Of a DNA stretch of 64,000 nt, positions 42,716 to 51,946 are shown one piece after another. A model generated the notes under the pieces. The model saw only the letters and a program-made list of their open reading frames with translations. It was not told where the DNA came from and ran no database searches. Each line of letters starts with the position of its first letter. The stretch's first letter is position 1. Source of the DNA: JBLWXV01 sp048267245 (GTDB lineage Bacteria > Bdellovibrionota > Bacteriovoracia > Bacteriovoracales > Bacteriovoracaceae); contig JBLWXV010000001.1 in the NCBI GenBank assembly GCA_048267245.1, forward strand, positions 620,001 through 684,000. The letters run 5' to 3'. Both the position numbers and the translations under genes were made by a program.

Positions 42716-43498
42716 TCGCAATAGTAAATTTATTCCTTTTTTTGCTTTAGAGTTGTTGGGGTAAATAAAGCTACTGAGGTGAAAAAGAATTTCTCTTCTT
42801 AATTGGGAATCTTTTACAAGCTGAAAGCACTCATCAAGAACATAGGGAAGGGCGTCTCCATACATCCTATTTCTTAGATTTGTTGCGCTCGCATTTTCTG
42901 AGTGAAGCCTGTAGTAACCTAAATTTTTTGAAAAATGCTGGCTTGAATATATGCACTCAAGCTTTATAAATGCAAGAAGATCAAGTGCGTATAGAGCTTT
43001 GGGGTCCCATCCTCCGATAGCTTTTAATTTATCTGTTGAGATAATTGTCGATACGAATTTGGGAGTGTTCTTAAGCACCCCATTAAGTCCTGGTAGTCTT
43101 GAAACTTTCCTCTTTCCTCGATTTCTAAGAGCAATAAAATCAAACGAGATAAATCCCTTGTCTTCAAAACTTGATAGGGAAATTGAATTAAGAGCTTTTA
43201 CGTTGAGGTAATCATCATCATGTAGGTAAATTAACCATGGTGCCGATACATTTTCTAACCCCAAATTCCAGTTCTCCGCCATACCAAGCCTACGAGGAAT
43301 GTTATGCAATTTGAAACGGCTATCGTCATAATTTAAGAGTAGTTTTTTAAGAGTATTTTGAAAAAGCGCATTTTGAGAATTATCAAGAATATGAATTTTG
43401 CTAACTAAATCTTCTCTCGTCTCATGTGCAGATCTCAGCGCTTGATTCAAAAAAAAATCGCTGCAGTTTCCAATTGTCGGAATAATGATTTCAATCAT
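42686..43498 (-). CDS. GT2 family glycosyltransferase
   Basis: A 270-residue GT-A enzyme. IIIPTIGNC opens the fold, ILDNSQN follows, IPRRLGMAENWNLGLE (67-82) is the usual nucleotide-binding block, and LHDDDY at 92-97 supplies the DxD metal site. It is a cytoplasmic enzyme adding one sugar to the lipid-linked repeat unit; donor and linkage are unknown. It overlaps the convergent wzx by 30 bases, the largest tail-to-tail overlap in the window, and its start overlaps the SDR gene by 8 bases, placing it in the ascarylose-like operon. Confidence 0.8.
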   Translation of the reverse strand: MIEIIIPTIGNCSDFFLNQALRSAHETREDLVSKIHILDNSQNALFQNTLKKLLLNYDDSRFKLHNIPRRLGMAENWNLGLENVSAPWLIYLHDDDYLNVKALNSISLSSFEDKGFISFDFIALRNRGKRKVSRLPGLNGVLKNTPKFVSTIISTDKLKAIGGWDPKALYALDLLAFIKLECIYSSQHFSKNLGYYRLHSENASATNLRNRMYGDALPYVLDECFQLVKDSQLRREILFHLSSFIYPNNSKAKKGINLLLRLVGFRAWFE

Positions 43499-44390
43499 TC
43501 TTCATCCCTATTATCTTCGCGACTCCATCTCGAAAAGTATATTTAGGTGACCACCCAGGAATCGCTTTTCCACCTTTCCAGGGTGACATGACTTCACGTG
43601 TTCTGTAAGGGAGAGCACCCCATTCAATCTTAAGATTTGTATTAGCTTCTAATTCAAAATCTTTAACTATATCTTTTAAGGTCTTTCTCTCCGGTGAGTG
43701 AAGGGCAAAGCGGTCGCCAGAAATAATTAGTGGTGAATTAGATTCAAGCAACTTCATTATGTGAATGAATGCGTCACACACGTCGTCGATATAACTTATA
43801 TCAATGATCTGCTCTCCTCCCGACATCTTAAGTGTGTCTTTAGCGCCGACCTGATTCATGAGGAGGTTGAAAATCTTTGCTCTTGTATCATAAGGTCCGA
43901 ATGTATCATTTAAAGCGAGAGTCACAAATTTTAAAGGCGTTACTTCTGTAAAATATTTGGCCATATCTTCAAAAGCTTGCTTTGAGGCTGCGTAGAGGTT
44001 TACTGGAGAATATGATTCGTTGTTAAAGTTCTGCCAGAATGTTCCGGTGTTCAAAAACCATTTGATGTTAGTATTTAAGCTTGCTTGAAGTATTCGTAAA
44101 CCAAGGGCGATATTCGACTCAATAAGAGATTGTATGTCGGTGTCTTTGTGTTCCTTGCAGTAGTAGGAGGCTAGATGCAGCACGCCTGAGATTTCTTCCT
44201 TAAGAAGCACTCTTCTAATTTCAGTCGGGTCACCAGAGTCTTGAATTGTTTGAATGCCTGCATTTTGCAAGAATTCGACATTTGTTGATGAGCGTATGAG
44301 TGCTAATGGCCAAAGATTAGCATCTATCATCTTTGTTAATATATTCCTTCCAATAAATCCATTTGCACCAGTTACAAGTACCTTATTCAC
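43491..44390 (-). CDS. SDR reductase, probably CDP-3,6-dideoxyhexose synthase (AscF/RfbJ-like)
   Basis: A 299-residue extended SDR. VTGANGFIG at 6-14 binds NAD(P), NTGTFW precedes the active site, and YAASK holds Tyr133/Lys137. The C-terminal blocks TREVMSPWKGGKAIPGWSP fit the sugar-epimerase/reductase group. Given RfbF, RfbG and RfbH on the other side of a 141-base gap and an RmlC-like epimerase 1 base away, it is best seen as the final C4 reductase, as AscF in ascarylose or RfbJ in abequose synthesis. The exact 3,6-dideoxy sugar depends on the stereochemistry of this step. Confidence 0.7.
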   Translation of the reverse strand: MNKVLVTGANGFIGRNILTKMIDANLWPLALIRSSTNVEFLQNAGIQTIQDSGDPTEIRRVLLKEEISGVLHLASYYCKEHKDTDIQSLIESNIALGLRILQASLNTNIKWFLNTGTFWQNFNNESYSPVNLYAASKQAFEDMAKYFTEVTPLKFVTLALNDTFGPYDTRAKIFNLLMNQVGAKDTLKMSGGEQIIDISYIDDVCDAFIHIMKLLESNSPLIISGDRFALHSPERKTLKDIVKDFELEANTNLKIEWGALPYRTREVMSPWKGGKAIPGWSPKYTFRDGVAKIIGMKND

Positions 44391-44391
44391 T

Positions 44392-44940
44392 TTAATCCTT
44401 TAATTTAAAGGGAGAGGAGAAATCTTCTAGAGCAGGGAACGATAAGTCTCGCTCTGAGATAACTGGACCGGTAGTATTCCAGTCAAATGAAATACTGTCA
44501 TACAAAATGCCTTGGTCGCAGTCTGCATCGTACAGGTCAGATTGAATGTAGTGTACCTGAGTATCATTTTCTAAACTTAAAAAGCCGTGAGCACACCCTA
44601 CTGGGATATAGACTTGAGAGGGGCTATCTTCAGAAAGTGGGATGCTAATTACCTTCTTAAAAGTGGGAGAGTCGACTCGAAGGTCTAGGATTACATCAAT
44701 AATGCTACCTCGAGTTACGTACACAACTTTGGCTACGGCGCGAGGGGGTAGTTGAAAGTGCATTCCACGAATAACATTTTTTTGTGACACAGAGTAGAAA
44801 ACCTCTGGATAACTATTGTAGAGGCCAAGTTCTTGGTAAGTTGCTGCATTGAAGGTCTTTAGGAAGCGTCCTCTTTCATCTTCAAATTTCTTCGGAGTAA
44901 GTATAAAGCAGTCAGGAATCGAAGTTTCATTTTTCAGCAT
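44392..44940 (-). CDS. RmlC-like 4-keto-sugar 3,5- or 5-epimerase (AscE-like)
   Basis: A 182-residue cupin of the dTDP-4-dehydrorhamnose 3,5-epimerase family. FEDERGRF, VIRGMHFQ with catalytic-type His61, Lys71 in AKVVYVTRGSIIDVILDLR, and PVGCAHGFLSL with His118 are the standard blocks. No dTDP-rhamnose genes occur nearby. The CDP-3,6-dideoxyhexose genes do, so the likely role is C5 epimerisation toward CDP-ascarylose, as with AscE. It is the first gene of a three-gene minus operon (RmlC-like, SDR, GT2) divergent from rfbH. Confidence 0.82.
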   Translation of the reverse strand: MLKNETSIPDCFILTPKKFEDERGRFLKTFNAATYQELGLYNSYPEVFYSVSQKNVIRGMHFQLPPRAVAKVVYVTRGSIIDVILDLRVDSPTFKKVISIPLSEDSPSQVYIPVGCAHGFLSLENDTQVHYIQSDLYDADCDQGILYDSISFDWNTTGPVISERDLSFPALEDFSSPFKLKD

Positions 44941-45081
44941 GCCTGAATCATAGCCTCTATAATTGTTGGTGAAAACTTGATAATTACCCGATTGCTCTTT
45001 GCGTTATCTCTTTTCATTTCTATTTCTTAAAGAAGTATCTCCTATCTGGTACTATTTGCTGCATATATTTCAAATGAGGTT

Positions 45082-46386
45082 ATGGTGCGAAGTGCAATTA
45101 TCAATCAAGCAAGAGACTACTTTAGATCTGAGCTTGAGAAGAAGAAGTTTGTTCCTGGGGAGAGCTATATTCCTCCATCTGGAAAAGTAATGGATGAGGA
45201 TGATATGGCCAATCTTATCGATGCCTCGCTGGATATGTGGCTAACCGCAGGTCGATACCATTCAGATTTTGAAAGAGAATTTGCATCTTATATGGAGCAA
45301 GACTTTTGCCTCCTAGTTAATTCTGGTTCATCTGCAAACCTTGTAGCCTTTGCGACATTAACGTCCCCACTTTTAGGTGAAAAAAGAATCAAGTCTGGAG
45401 ACGAGGTGATCACCGTTGCGGCGGGATTTCCCACCACAGTGAATCCAATCGTTCAACATGGCTGCGTTCCTGTTTTTGTAGACATTGAACTGCCGACTTA
45501 TGAGGTGAACGTAAGTCTTCTTGAGAGTGCGCTGACCGACAAAACCAAGGCCGTGATGATCGCTCATACCCTAGGTAATATGTTTGACGTAAAGGCAGTG
45601 AATGACTTCTGTAAGAAACATGACCTCTGGCTTATTGAAGACTGTTGTGATGCAGTAGGGGCAACATTCGATGGAAAAATGGCTGGGACATTTGGAGATA
45701 TCGCTACTGTTTCTTTTTACCCTGCTCATCACATTACAATGGGGGAGGGGGGTGCTGTCCTCACTAAGTCAAAAAAGTTAAAGAAAATTGCAGAGTCATT
45801 TAGAGATTGGGGAAGAGACTGTTGGTGCCCTCCTGGAAAAGACAACTCATGTAAAAAAAGATTCGGCTGGCAACTAGGGGAGTTACCAAAGGGATATGAT
45901 CACAAGTACATCTACTCCCACGTTGGCTATAATTTAAAAGTTACAGATATGCAGGCTGCTGTTGGTCTCTCACAGCTTAAAAAACTCAATAGGTTTGTTG
46001 TAAAACGAAGAGAAAATTTTAATTATTTATCAACTCACCTTTCCAAGTTAGAAAGATATCTAATTCTCCCAAAAGCAACTGAGGGGTGCACTCCTAGTTG
46101 GTTTGGTTTCCTCATTTCCGTAAAAGAGGATTCTCCAATTACCAAACAGGACCTTGTTGAAAAACTTGAGCAGCATAAGATCGGTACGAGACAGCTTTTT
46201 GCTGGAAACTTAATTAGGCAGCCCCTTTATCGAGACACTAATTATCGCGTGGTTGGTGAGTTAGAAAATACTGATTTTGTCATGAGAAATTCTTTCTGGG
46301 TTGGAATATGGCCAGGATTGGAAACAGGGCACCTAGATTATATGATTAAAGTATTTAGTGAGATCTTTGCTGGAACAGAGGTTTAG
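45082..46386 (+). CDS. rfbH: CDP-4-keto-6-deoxyglucose 3-dehydrase (E1)
   Basis: A 434-residue PMP-dependent, iron-sulfur dehydrase. The DegT-fold lysine is replaced by histidine in SFYPAHHITMGEGG (His216), the hallmark of RfbH/DdhC. The [2Fe-2S] ligands follow the family rule C-x57-C-x-C-x7-C exactly: Cys189, Cys247, Cys249 and Cys257. It removes the C3 hydroxyl of CDP-4-keto-6-deoxyglucose, with electrons from a flavin/iron-sulfur reductase (DdhD/RfbI) that is not seen in this window. The start is ATG 45082, or GTG 45085, which is better spaced from GAGG. rfbF begins 1 base after its stop. Confidence 0.92.
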   Translation: MVRSAIINQARDYFRSELEKKKFVPGESYIPPSGKVMDEDDMANLIDASLDMWLTAGRYHSDFEREFASYMEQDFCLLVNSGSSANLVAFATLTSPLLGEKRIKSGDEVITVAAGFPTTVNPIVQHGCVPVFVDIELPTYEVNVSLLESALTDKTKAVMIAHTLGNMFDVKAVNDFCKKHDLWLIEDCCDAVGATFDGKMAGTFGDIATVSFYPAHHITMGEGGAVLTKSKKLKKIAESFRDWGRDCWCPPGKDNSCKKRFGWQLGELPKGYDHKYIYSHVGYNLKVTDMQAAVGLSQLKKLNRFVVKRRENFNYLSTHLSKLERYLILPKATEGCTPSWFGFLISVKEDSPITKQDLVEKLEQHKIGTRQLFAGNLIRQPLYRDTNYRVVGELENTDFVMRNSFWVGIWPGLETGHLDYMIKVFSEIFAGTEV

Positions 46387-46387
46387 T

Positions 46388-47161
46388 ATGAAAGTATTAA
46401 TTTTAGCCGGTGGTTACGGCACAAGAATTAGTGAAGAGACGGGTATTCGCCCCAAGCCGATGGTGGAGATAGGTGAAAAACCAATTCTTTGGCACATCAT
46501 GAAACACTATTCTTCACACGGATATAATGAATTTGTAATTTTGTGCGGATATAAAGGGCATTCTATAAAAGAGTATTTCGCAAATTATTTTGTGCGCAAT
46601 AGTAGCATAACCTTTGACTTAAGAAAAAACTCTATGGAGGTTGTAAGCTCTGACATTGAGGATTGGAAAGTTACATGTCTAGACACTGGTGATGGCACAC
46701 TTACTGGTGGGCGAATAAAAAGAGCTCAGGAGTTTATTGGTAACGAGAGATTTCTTCTTACATATGGAGATGGTGTTTCTGATGTGGATATCACAAAGAG
46801 TGTCCAAAAGCATATAGCTTCTAAGAAGACCTGTACGATGACGGCGGTTCAACCTAAAGGTCGATTCGGAGTACTCGGCTTTGATAATAATGATCAGTTA
46901 ATTGAATTTGCTGAGAAGCCCCATGGTGAGGTTGGTTGGATTAATGGAGGATTCTTTGTTTGCGAGCCAGAGGTTTTTAATTATATCAAAAACGGAGACC
47001 AGACAATTTTTGAAAGGACCCCACTTGAAACCATGGCCAGGCAAGGACAATTGAACTGTCATAAGCATGATGGATTTTGGATGTGTATGGACACCCTCGC
47101 TGATAAAGAAAATCTAGTCAAAATGTGGAATGCTGGAGAGGCTAAGTGGAAAACGTGGTAG
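46388..47161 (+). CDS. rfbF: Glucose-1-phosphate cytidylyltransferase
   Basis: A 257-residue nucleotidyltransferase. LAGGYGTRISEETGIRPKP (6-24) is the family signature and distinguishes it from RmlA by the SEETxxRPKPM form. LTYGDGVSDVDI provides the metal-binding Asp, and FAEKPHGEVGWINGGFFV follows. It makes CDP-glucose, the entry to CDP-3,6-dideoxyhexoses. ATG 46388 is chosen because it lies 1 base after the rfbH stop and starts the first strand; an upstream in-frame start would lie inside rfbH. The rfbG start overlaps its end by 16 bases. Confidence 0.92.
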   Translation: MKVLILAGGYGTRISEETGIRPKPMVEIGEKPILWHIMKHYSSHGYNEFVILCGYKGHSIKEYFANYFVRNSSITFDLRKNSMEVVSSDIEDWKVTCLDTGDGTLTGGRIKRAQEFIGNERFLLTYGDGVSDVDITKSVQKHIASKKTCTMTAVQPKGRFGVLGFDNNDQLIEFAEKPHGEVGWINGGFFVCEPEVFNYIKNGDQTIFERTPLETMARQGQLNCHKHDGFWMCMDTLADKENLVKMWNAGEAKWKTW

Positions 47162-48261
47162 CTGCAAAACTTTTCTCCCAAGCCTATAAAGGTCGACGTG
47201 TTCTTGTCACAGGTCATACTGGATTTAAGGGCTCTTGGCTTTGTTATTGGCTTCATGAGTTAGGCGCTGAGGTGTGCGGCTTTTCAAATGGAATCCCAAC
47301 ATCTCCATCACATTTTCAAGCACTAGAACTTGAGATGAGATCTGATATTGGAGATATAAAGGATCTAGAAAGTTTAAAGAAAACTTTATCAGAGTTTAAA
47401 CCAGAGATCGTGTTTCATTTAGCCGCTCAACCATTAGTTAGACTTTCTTATCGAGAGCCAATTGAGACATTTCAGACAAACATTATTGGTAGCGTAAATG
47501 TTTATGAAGCATGTCGTCTAACTCCTTCGGTTAAGTCAATTGTTTCCATTACTACAGATAAAGTTTATGAGAATAATGAATGGGAATGGGGATACCGAGA
47601 AAATGATAGACTAGGGGGAGTTGATCCATACAGCTCATCAAAAGCCGCTATGGAGATTGTGACAAGTTCGTTTCGAGATTCTTACTTCAATATAGCTAAG
47701 TATGGACAAGAGCATGAAGTCCTGCTCGCAACTGCCAGGGCCGGAAATGTTATTGGAGGAGGGGATTGGGCCCTGGACAGGCTAATTCCTGACGTGATTC
47801 TTGCGGCTTGTGAAAAGAGACCCTCTATAATCAGAAGGCCACATGCTCTTAGACCGTGGCAGCACGTACTAGAACCCCTGTCGGGCTACTTGAGCTTAGG
47901 GGAGAAACTTATAAATAAAGATAGTAATTTCTCAACCGCTTTTAATTTCGGACCAATAACTTCTGAAGACTTTTCTGTTCTTGAAGTGATATCGCTCATG
48001 AAAAAGAGCTGGGGGTTAATAGATTATAAAGTTGAAAGCTTAGATGACCTTCACGAAGCTGGATTACTAAAGCTAGACTGTAGTAAAGCGCTATCAATGT
48101 TGAAATGGAAGCCAGTGTGGAATGTAGAGAAGTCTGTTGAGAGGACAGTCTCGTGGTATCGCTCGTACTATGAAAACCAGAAGGTTCTGACATCAATCGA
48201 TTTAAAGCAGTATGTAGGCGATGCAGTTCAGAAAAAGCTGTCTTGGGTTTCTACTAGCTGA
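47146..48261 (+). CDS. rfbG: CDP-glucose 4,6-dehydratase
   Basis: A 371-residue extended SDR. VTGHTGFKGSWLCYWLHELG near the N-terminus is characteristic of RfbG, LAAQPLVRLSYREP follows, and TTDKVYENNEWEWGYRENDRLGG plus DPYSSSKAAME provide the catalytic Thr-Asp and YxxxK. It converts CDP-glucose to CDP-4-keto-6-deoxyglucose, the substrate of RfbH. The start is GTG 47146 with GGAGAGG at 47134-47140 inside rfbF. Gene order here is rfbH-rfbF-rfbG rather than the usual F-G-H. It overlaps the convergent GT4 gene by 8 bases. Confidence 0.9.
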   Translation: MENVVAAKLFSQAYKGRRVLVTGHTGFKGSWLCYWLHELGAEVCGFSNGIPTSPSHFQALELEMRSDIGDIKDLESLKKTLSEFKPEIVFHLAAQPLVRLSYREPIETFQTNIIGSVNVYEACRLTPSVKSIVSITTDKVYENNEWEWGYRENDRLGGVDPYSSSKAAMEIVTSSFRDSYFNIAKYGQEHEVLLATARAGNVIGGGDWALDRLIPDVILAACEKRPSIIRRPHALRPWQHVLEPLSGYLSLGEKLINKDSNFSTAFNFGPITSEDFSVLEVISLMKKSWGLIDYKVESLDDLHEAGLLKLDCSKALSMLKWKPVWNVEKSVERTVSWYRSYYENQKVLTSIDLKQYVGDAVQKKLSWVSTS

Positions 48262-49399
48262 AATAGAATTGAAGCATTCTGTCTTTAAAGAGTGACCAAG
48301 TAAAAGGCTTAAACCCTTGCCTTTGATTGTCCTTGAAATGGAGTAATTCTTTTATTGAATTGACCCAGGCTGCTGGGTCCCTTTCATCAATGATCCTTAG
48401 GGGATAATCTTTTGGTAGCTTCTCGTGTGGAATTCCTTCTAGCCCTACCTGGGTGGAAATCAGTGGAGAACCCGCGCTAAAGGCTTCAAGGACTTTATTT
48501 TTAATCCCTGTTCCAAAAAAGAGAGGGAAAATTGTGATGTCAACCTCGTTCAAAAGAAGATTGAGGTCTTCGACATATCCGCAAAAAGATACATTCGCTG
48601 GAGGCACCAAATTTTTTTTTGAATTTCCAGCTATAACTATTGAAACTTTTTCAGCTTTTGCTTCTAAGTAAGGGGCCAGCTCATTACAAATAAAGTTTAA
48701 AGCATCTTTGTTCGGAGAATATTCTAAATTTCCAAAAAAGAGAATCCTGTTCTTCTTTCGATCATCGACTTTTCTCGTAAGAGGATGAAAGCACTCTGCT
48801 GATACACCATTTTCAATTGAGGCAACTTTTTTAAATTTAAAGTCATGAGATTTTTCAAAGTAATGTTTGTCAATTCTAGAGACGAAGTGGACTCTTAACT
48901 CTGTTGAGATATTACACTCAAGCTTATAATACTTCCTAGCTTCTCGTTTATAGAGAGCTTTCTTGAAAAAGTTCTGTTCCTCCCTTGCTCTTCGTATGAA
49001 AAAAAGAGGATGGGAGTCTATTAGGCTTAGGGTTACTTTATTTTTTACTCCTTGCCCAAGTCTCTTCGTTATTGGAATAAAGGCATAACCAAATAAATGG
49101 ATAACGTCATAATCGGCTTCGTGGTCCTTAATAAAGGTCACTATTTGACTTATAGTTTCCATATTAAAAGAAGCCCTGATCTTTCCAGTTAACATATTGC
49201 GGATTTGATTTACTCGTAAGCGATAGTAAAACTTACTGGATTTTGGAAAGTTATCCTCTCGTGGGCGAGACTCCCCCTCTGGCATGTAGATATCAAAATG
49301 GTTTCCCGACTCACTGGATAAGTAATTAAAGAGAATCTTCGAGATGCCGCATGTGTTTTCAGAAATTAGTGGAACGGGGGAAATGAGAAGGATCTTCAT
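48254..49399 (-). CDS. GT4 family glycosyltransferase
   Basis: A 381-residue GT-B enzyme. The N-domain opens ILLISPVPLISENTCGISK, IHLFGYAF sits mid-domain, and the C-domain begins RILFFGNLEYSPNKDALNFI with FPLFFGTGIKNKVLEAFSAG as the donor-binding Glu block. It is likely to add one sugar of the repeat unit on the cytoplasmic face. It follows glf with a 4-base overlap on the same strand. A galactofuranosyl role is possible from that context alone, although many Galf transferases belong to GT2. Confidence 0.78.
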   Translation of the reverse strand: MKILLISPVPLISENTCGISKILFNYLSSESGNHFDIYMPEGESRPREDNFPKSSKFYYRLRVNQIRNMLTGKIRASFNMETISQIVTFIKDHEADYDVIHLFGYAFIPITKRLGQGVKNKVTLSLIDSHPLFFIRRAREEQNFFKKALYKREARKYYKLECNISTELRVHFVSRIDKHYFEKSHDFKFKKVASIENGVSAECFHPLTRKVDDRKKNRILFFGNLEYSPNKDALNFICNELAPYLEAKAEKVSIVIAGNSKKNLVPPANVSFCGYVEDLNLLLNEVDITIFPLFFGTGIKNKVLEAFSAGSPLISTQVGLEGIPHEKLPKDYPLRIIDERDPAAWVNSIKELLHFKDNQRQGFKPFTWSLFKDRMLQFYFS

Positions 49400-50532
49400 G
49401 ATAACTTTCTACGAATAGTGCTTTCAAATATCGATAGTGCTTGAGCGATCGCTTGATCCATGTCGAAGTATGCATAGCTACCAAGGCGCCCCCCAAATAA
49501 GACACTTTTCTCATTGTCGGCCATCAATTTATACTTCTGATAGAGTTCTTGATTTTTTTTGTCTTTAATAGGATAGAAGGGAGCATTTTTGTCGATACAG
49601 CTATTTTCATAAAAAAGAAGACTCTGTTCTTTGGAATAGTTTTTCTCAGTATGAAGATGTTTGGGTTCATGAATTCTCGTGTATTCTACATCCGTGTCAG
49701 CATAATTCATAACACTTGTCCCTTGGTAATCATCATGTGGAACCACCACTCTTTTAAGCTTAATTGATCTCCAATCAAGGTGGCCTAGTGAGTATTCGAA
49801 GTATCTGTCTATCGGTCCAGAGTAAATTGTCATTTTTTTGGGGATAATACTTTTCTTTATATCAAAATAATCCGTGCCTAATTTGAGAGTTATATTAGGG
49901 TGATTAAGCATTTTTTCAAATATGGGAGTATATCCGTTAAGTGGTACTCCTTGCCATCTCGCATTGTTAAAATATGATTCGTCGTAATTGCTTCTCACTG
50001 GAAGTCTATTGATAATGCTTTCTGGTAAATCTTTAGGCTCTTTACCCCATTGTTTGGTGGTGTATCCTTTAATAAATGCCTCATAAAGAGGTCGACCGAT
50101 TAGGCTGATCGCTTTTTCTTCTAAGTTCTTGGGGGCGGGATAATTCTCTTTTTCAATTTCTTTTTTTAGAAAGGCTTCAACCTCAAATGGTCTGAGTGAG
50201 ACATTATAAAAAGAGTTCAATGTCTCAAGATTTATAGGCATTTGATAAACTTTGCCTTTGTGAGTGGTTAAGACCTGATGGAAGTAATTATTCCAATCAG
50301 TAAAACGTGAAATATACTTAAATACCTTCTCACTTGATGTATGAAAAATATGAGTTCCATATTTATGATAGAGAATTCCAGTTTCTTGATCATTCTCGCT
50401 ATAGCAGTTGCCACCGATGTGATCTCGAGACTCGACAACTACAACCTTTTGATCGAGTTCATTTGCGATTCTCTCTGCTAAAACAGCACCATAAAGTCCT
50501 GCTCCAGCTATAAGGTAGTCGGGCTGATCCAT
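49396..50532 (-). CDS. glf: UDP-galactopyranose mutase
   Basis: A 378-residue FAD enzyme. GAGLYGAVLAERIA near residue 9 is the Rossmann FAD motif, and RDHIGGNCYSE, YGTHIFHT and FIKGYTTKQWG are diagnostic for Glf. The late block LFGGRLGSYAYFDMDQAI is also conserved. It converts UDP-galactopyranose to UDP-galactofuranose, so at least one glycan made here probably contains Galf. It is first in a two-gene minus operon with a GT4. Promoter-like sequences lie in the 106-base divergent gap with the dehydrogenase gene. Confidence 0.92.
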   Translation of the reverse strand: MDQPDYLIAGAGLYGAVLAERIANELDQKVVVVESRDHIGGNCYSENDQETGILYHKYGTHIFHTSSEKVFKYISRFTDWNNYFHQVLTTHKGKVYQMPINLETLNSFYNVSLRPFEVEAFLKKEIEKENYPAPKNLEEKAISLIGRPLYEAFIKGYTTKQWGKEPKDLPESIINRLPVRSNYDESYFNNARWQGVPLNGYTPIFEKMLNHPNITLKLGTDYFDIKKSIIPKKMTIYSGPIDRYFEYSLGHLDWRSIKLKRVVVPHDDYQGTSVMNYADTDVEYTRIHEPKHLHTEKNYSKEQSLLFYENSCIDKNAPFYPIKDKKNQELYQKYKLMADNEKSVLFGGRLGSYAYFDMDQAIAQALSIFESTIRRKLS

Positions 50533-50535
50533 AAA

Positions 50536-50565
50536 TTACCCTTTCTAGAAATCTACGACTATAAT
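50536..50565 (+). promoter_or_regulatory. Candidate promoter for the UDP-sugar dehydrogenase gene
   Basis: TATAAT at 50560-50565 is a perfect -10, with a weak TTACCC at 50536-50541 (18-base spacer). It lies in the divergent gap upstream of the gene starting at 50639, leaving a leader of about 65 bases. Confidence 0.35.
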
Positions 50566-50638
50566 AGTATAACTGCACTAGAACACTGAGAGAAGGAAAT
50601 GTAGGTTTCAAGCCGAGTTTACCTATGCGAGAGATTTG

Positions 50639-51946
50639 ATGCGCAATGTGACCAATAAACCAACTGATCTGGATGGATATACAATCGCTGTATTAGGTGT
50701 TGGCTATGTTGGGCTTCCGTTGGTAATAGGTCTAAGTAGAAAATTTAAAACTATTGGATTTGATCTCTCAAGAGTGCGAATCGAAGAGTTAAAAGCTGGA
50801 ACTGACTCTAATCAGGAATATACTAAATCTGAAGTTCTCTCTTCATCTATCGAATACACATGTGAAGAGAAGCAACTAGTCGCTGCAAATATCTATATTG
50901 TTGCAGTGCCAACCCCTGTCGATGAAAAAAACAAGCCTAATTTAACGAACCTAGAGGATGCCTGCAGGGCCGTAGGTCGATGCCTGAGAGAGGGCGATAT
51001 CGTCGTAATTGAGTCTACAGTGTATCCAGGTGCCACAGAGGAGTTTTGTCTTCCGCTATTAGAAAGTGAGTCTCAACTTAAAGAGGGTATATCTTTTGGA
51101 CTAGGCTACTCGCCAGAGAGGATTAACCCAGGAGATAAACTTCATAGTCTGTCTGAGAATGTAAAAGTGATCTCTGCTAGAGATGAAAAAACACTTCAAG
51201 TATTAGCGGCAATTTATGGGTCTATCGTGCCGGCAGGTGTTCACAGTGCTGATTCTATAAAAGTGGCAGAAGCTGCAAAGGTAATCGAGAATACTCAGAG
51301 AGATATTAACGTAGCCCTGATTAATGAATTTGCCTTAATCTTTGATCGACTGGGAATCTCAACTCAGGAGGTTCTAAAAGTCGCCAATACTAAGTGGAAC
51401 TTCTTAGATTTTAGGCCAGGGCTGGTTGGAGGGCATTGTTTGAGTGTCGATCCATACTATCTCTCTTACAGGGCTGAGCAGAGTGGATATGTTCCTCAGG
51501 TTTTGTTGAGTGGTCGCAAAGTGAATGATTCAATGGCGCTTCATGTTGTAGAAAAATCGGAAAGGGAGCTTAAGAAAATTGGTAAGACAATTGGCGATTG
51601 TAGAGTGCTTATATTGGGATGTACCTATAAAGAGAACGTACCCGACACTCGAAACTCACAATCTCTAAGAATTGCTGAAAACTTTAAGAAGATATCTTGC
51701 ACGGTTGTAATATGTGATCCTCTCATTTCCGAAAGCGAAGTCGTGCAAGATTTTGATCAATTAATCGATAAAGCCCCATTCGATCTAATTATAATCTCGG
51801 TACCCCATCAAGTTTTTAATCTAAACCTAAGAAAATGTCTTAAATTAGCTGGAAGTAAAGCCGTTCTGTTCGATTTGAAGGGTGTGTTTTACGAAGTGAG
51901 CCAAATATCAAATATTAGGGAAGGCGTAACTTACCTTACACTTTAA
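50639..51946 (+). CDS. UDP-sugar 6-dehydrogenase (TviB/WbpO/WbpA-type)
   Basis: A protein of about 435 residues. VLGVGYVGLPLVIGLSRKF is the NAD motif; PTPVDEKNKPNL, STVYPGATEEF and GYSPERINPGD follow; the catalytic Cys lies in GLVGGHCLSVDPYYL. The SPERINPGD form is that of the UDP-HexNAc dehydrogenases (WbpO, TviB, WecC) rather than UDP-glucose dehydrogenase. It oxidises C6 to a uronic acid, giving UDP-GlcNAcA, UDP-GalNAcA or a relative. ATG 50639 follows GAGAGA closely; a TTG one codon earlier is also possible. It overlaps the convergent 4-epimerase gene by 11 bases. Confidence 0.88.
   Translation: MRNVTNKPTDLDGYTIAVLGVGYVGLPLVIGLSRKFKTIGFDLSRVRIEELKAGTDSNQEYTKSEVLSSSIEYTCEEKQLVAANIYIVAVPTPVDEKNKPNLTNLEDACRAVGRCLREGDIVVIESTVYPGATEEFCLPLLESESQLKEGISFGLGYSPERINPGDKLHSLSENVKVISARDEKTLQVLAAIYGSIVPAGVHSADSIKVAEAAKVIENTQRDINVALINEFALIFDRLGISTQEVLKVANTKWNFLDFRPGLVGGHCLSVDPYYLSYRAEQSGYVPQVLLSGRKVNDSMALHVVEKSERELKKIGKTIGDCRVLILGCTYKENVPDTRNSQSLRIAENFKKISCTVVICDPLISESEVVQDFDQLIDKAPFDLIIISVPHQVFNLNLRKCLKLAGSKAVLFDLKGVFYEVSQISNIREGVTYLTL

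Noticed and set aside
44392..44940. RmlC of dTDP-rhamnose synthesis.
   Set aside because: No RmlA or RmlB is present; it borders the CDP-3,6-dideoxyhexose genes instead.
50625..50639. A four-codon frame ATG CGA GAG ATT TGA ending on the dehydrogenase start (TGATG).
   Set aside because: Too short to call as a leader peptide, and no stem-loops around it suggest attenuation.
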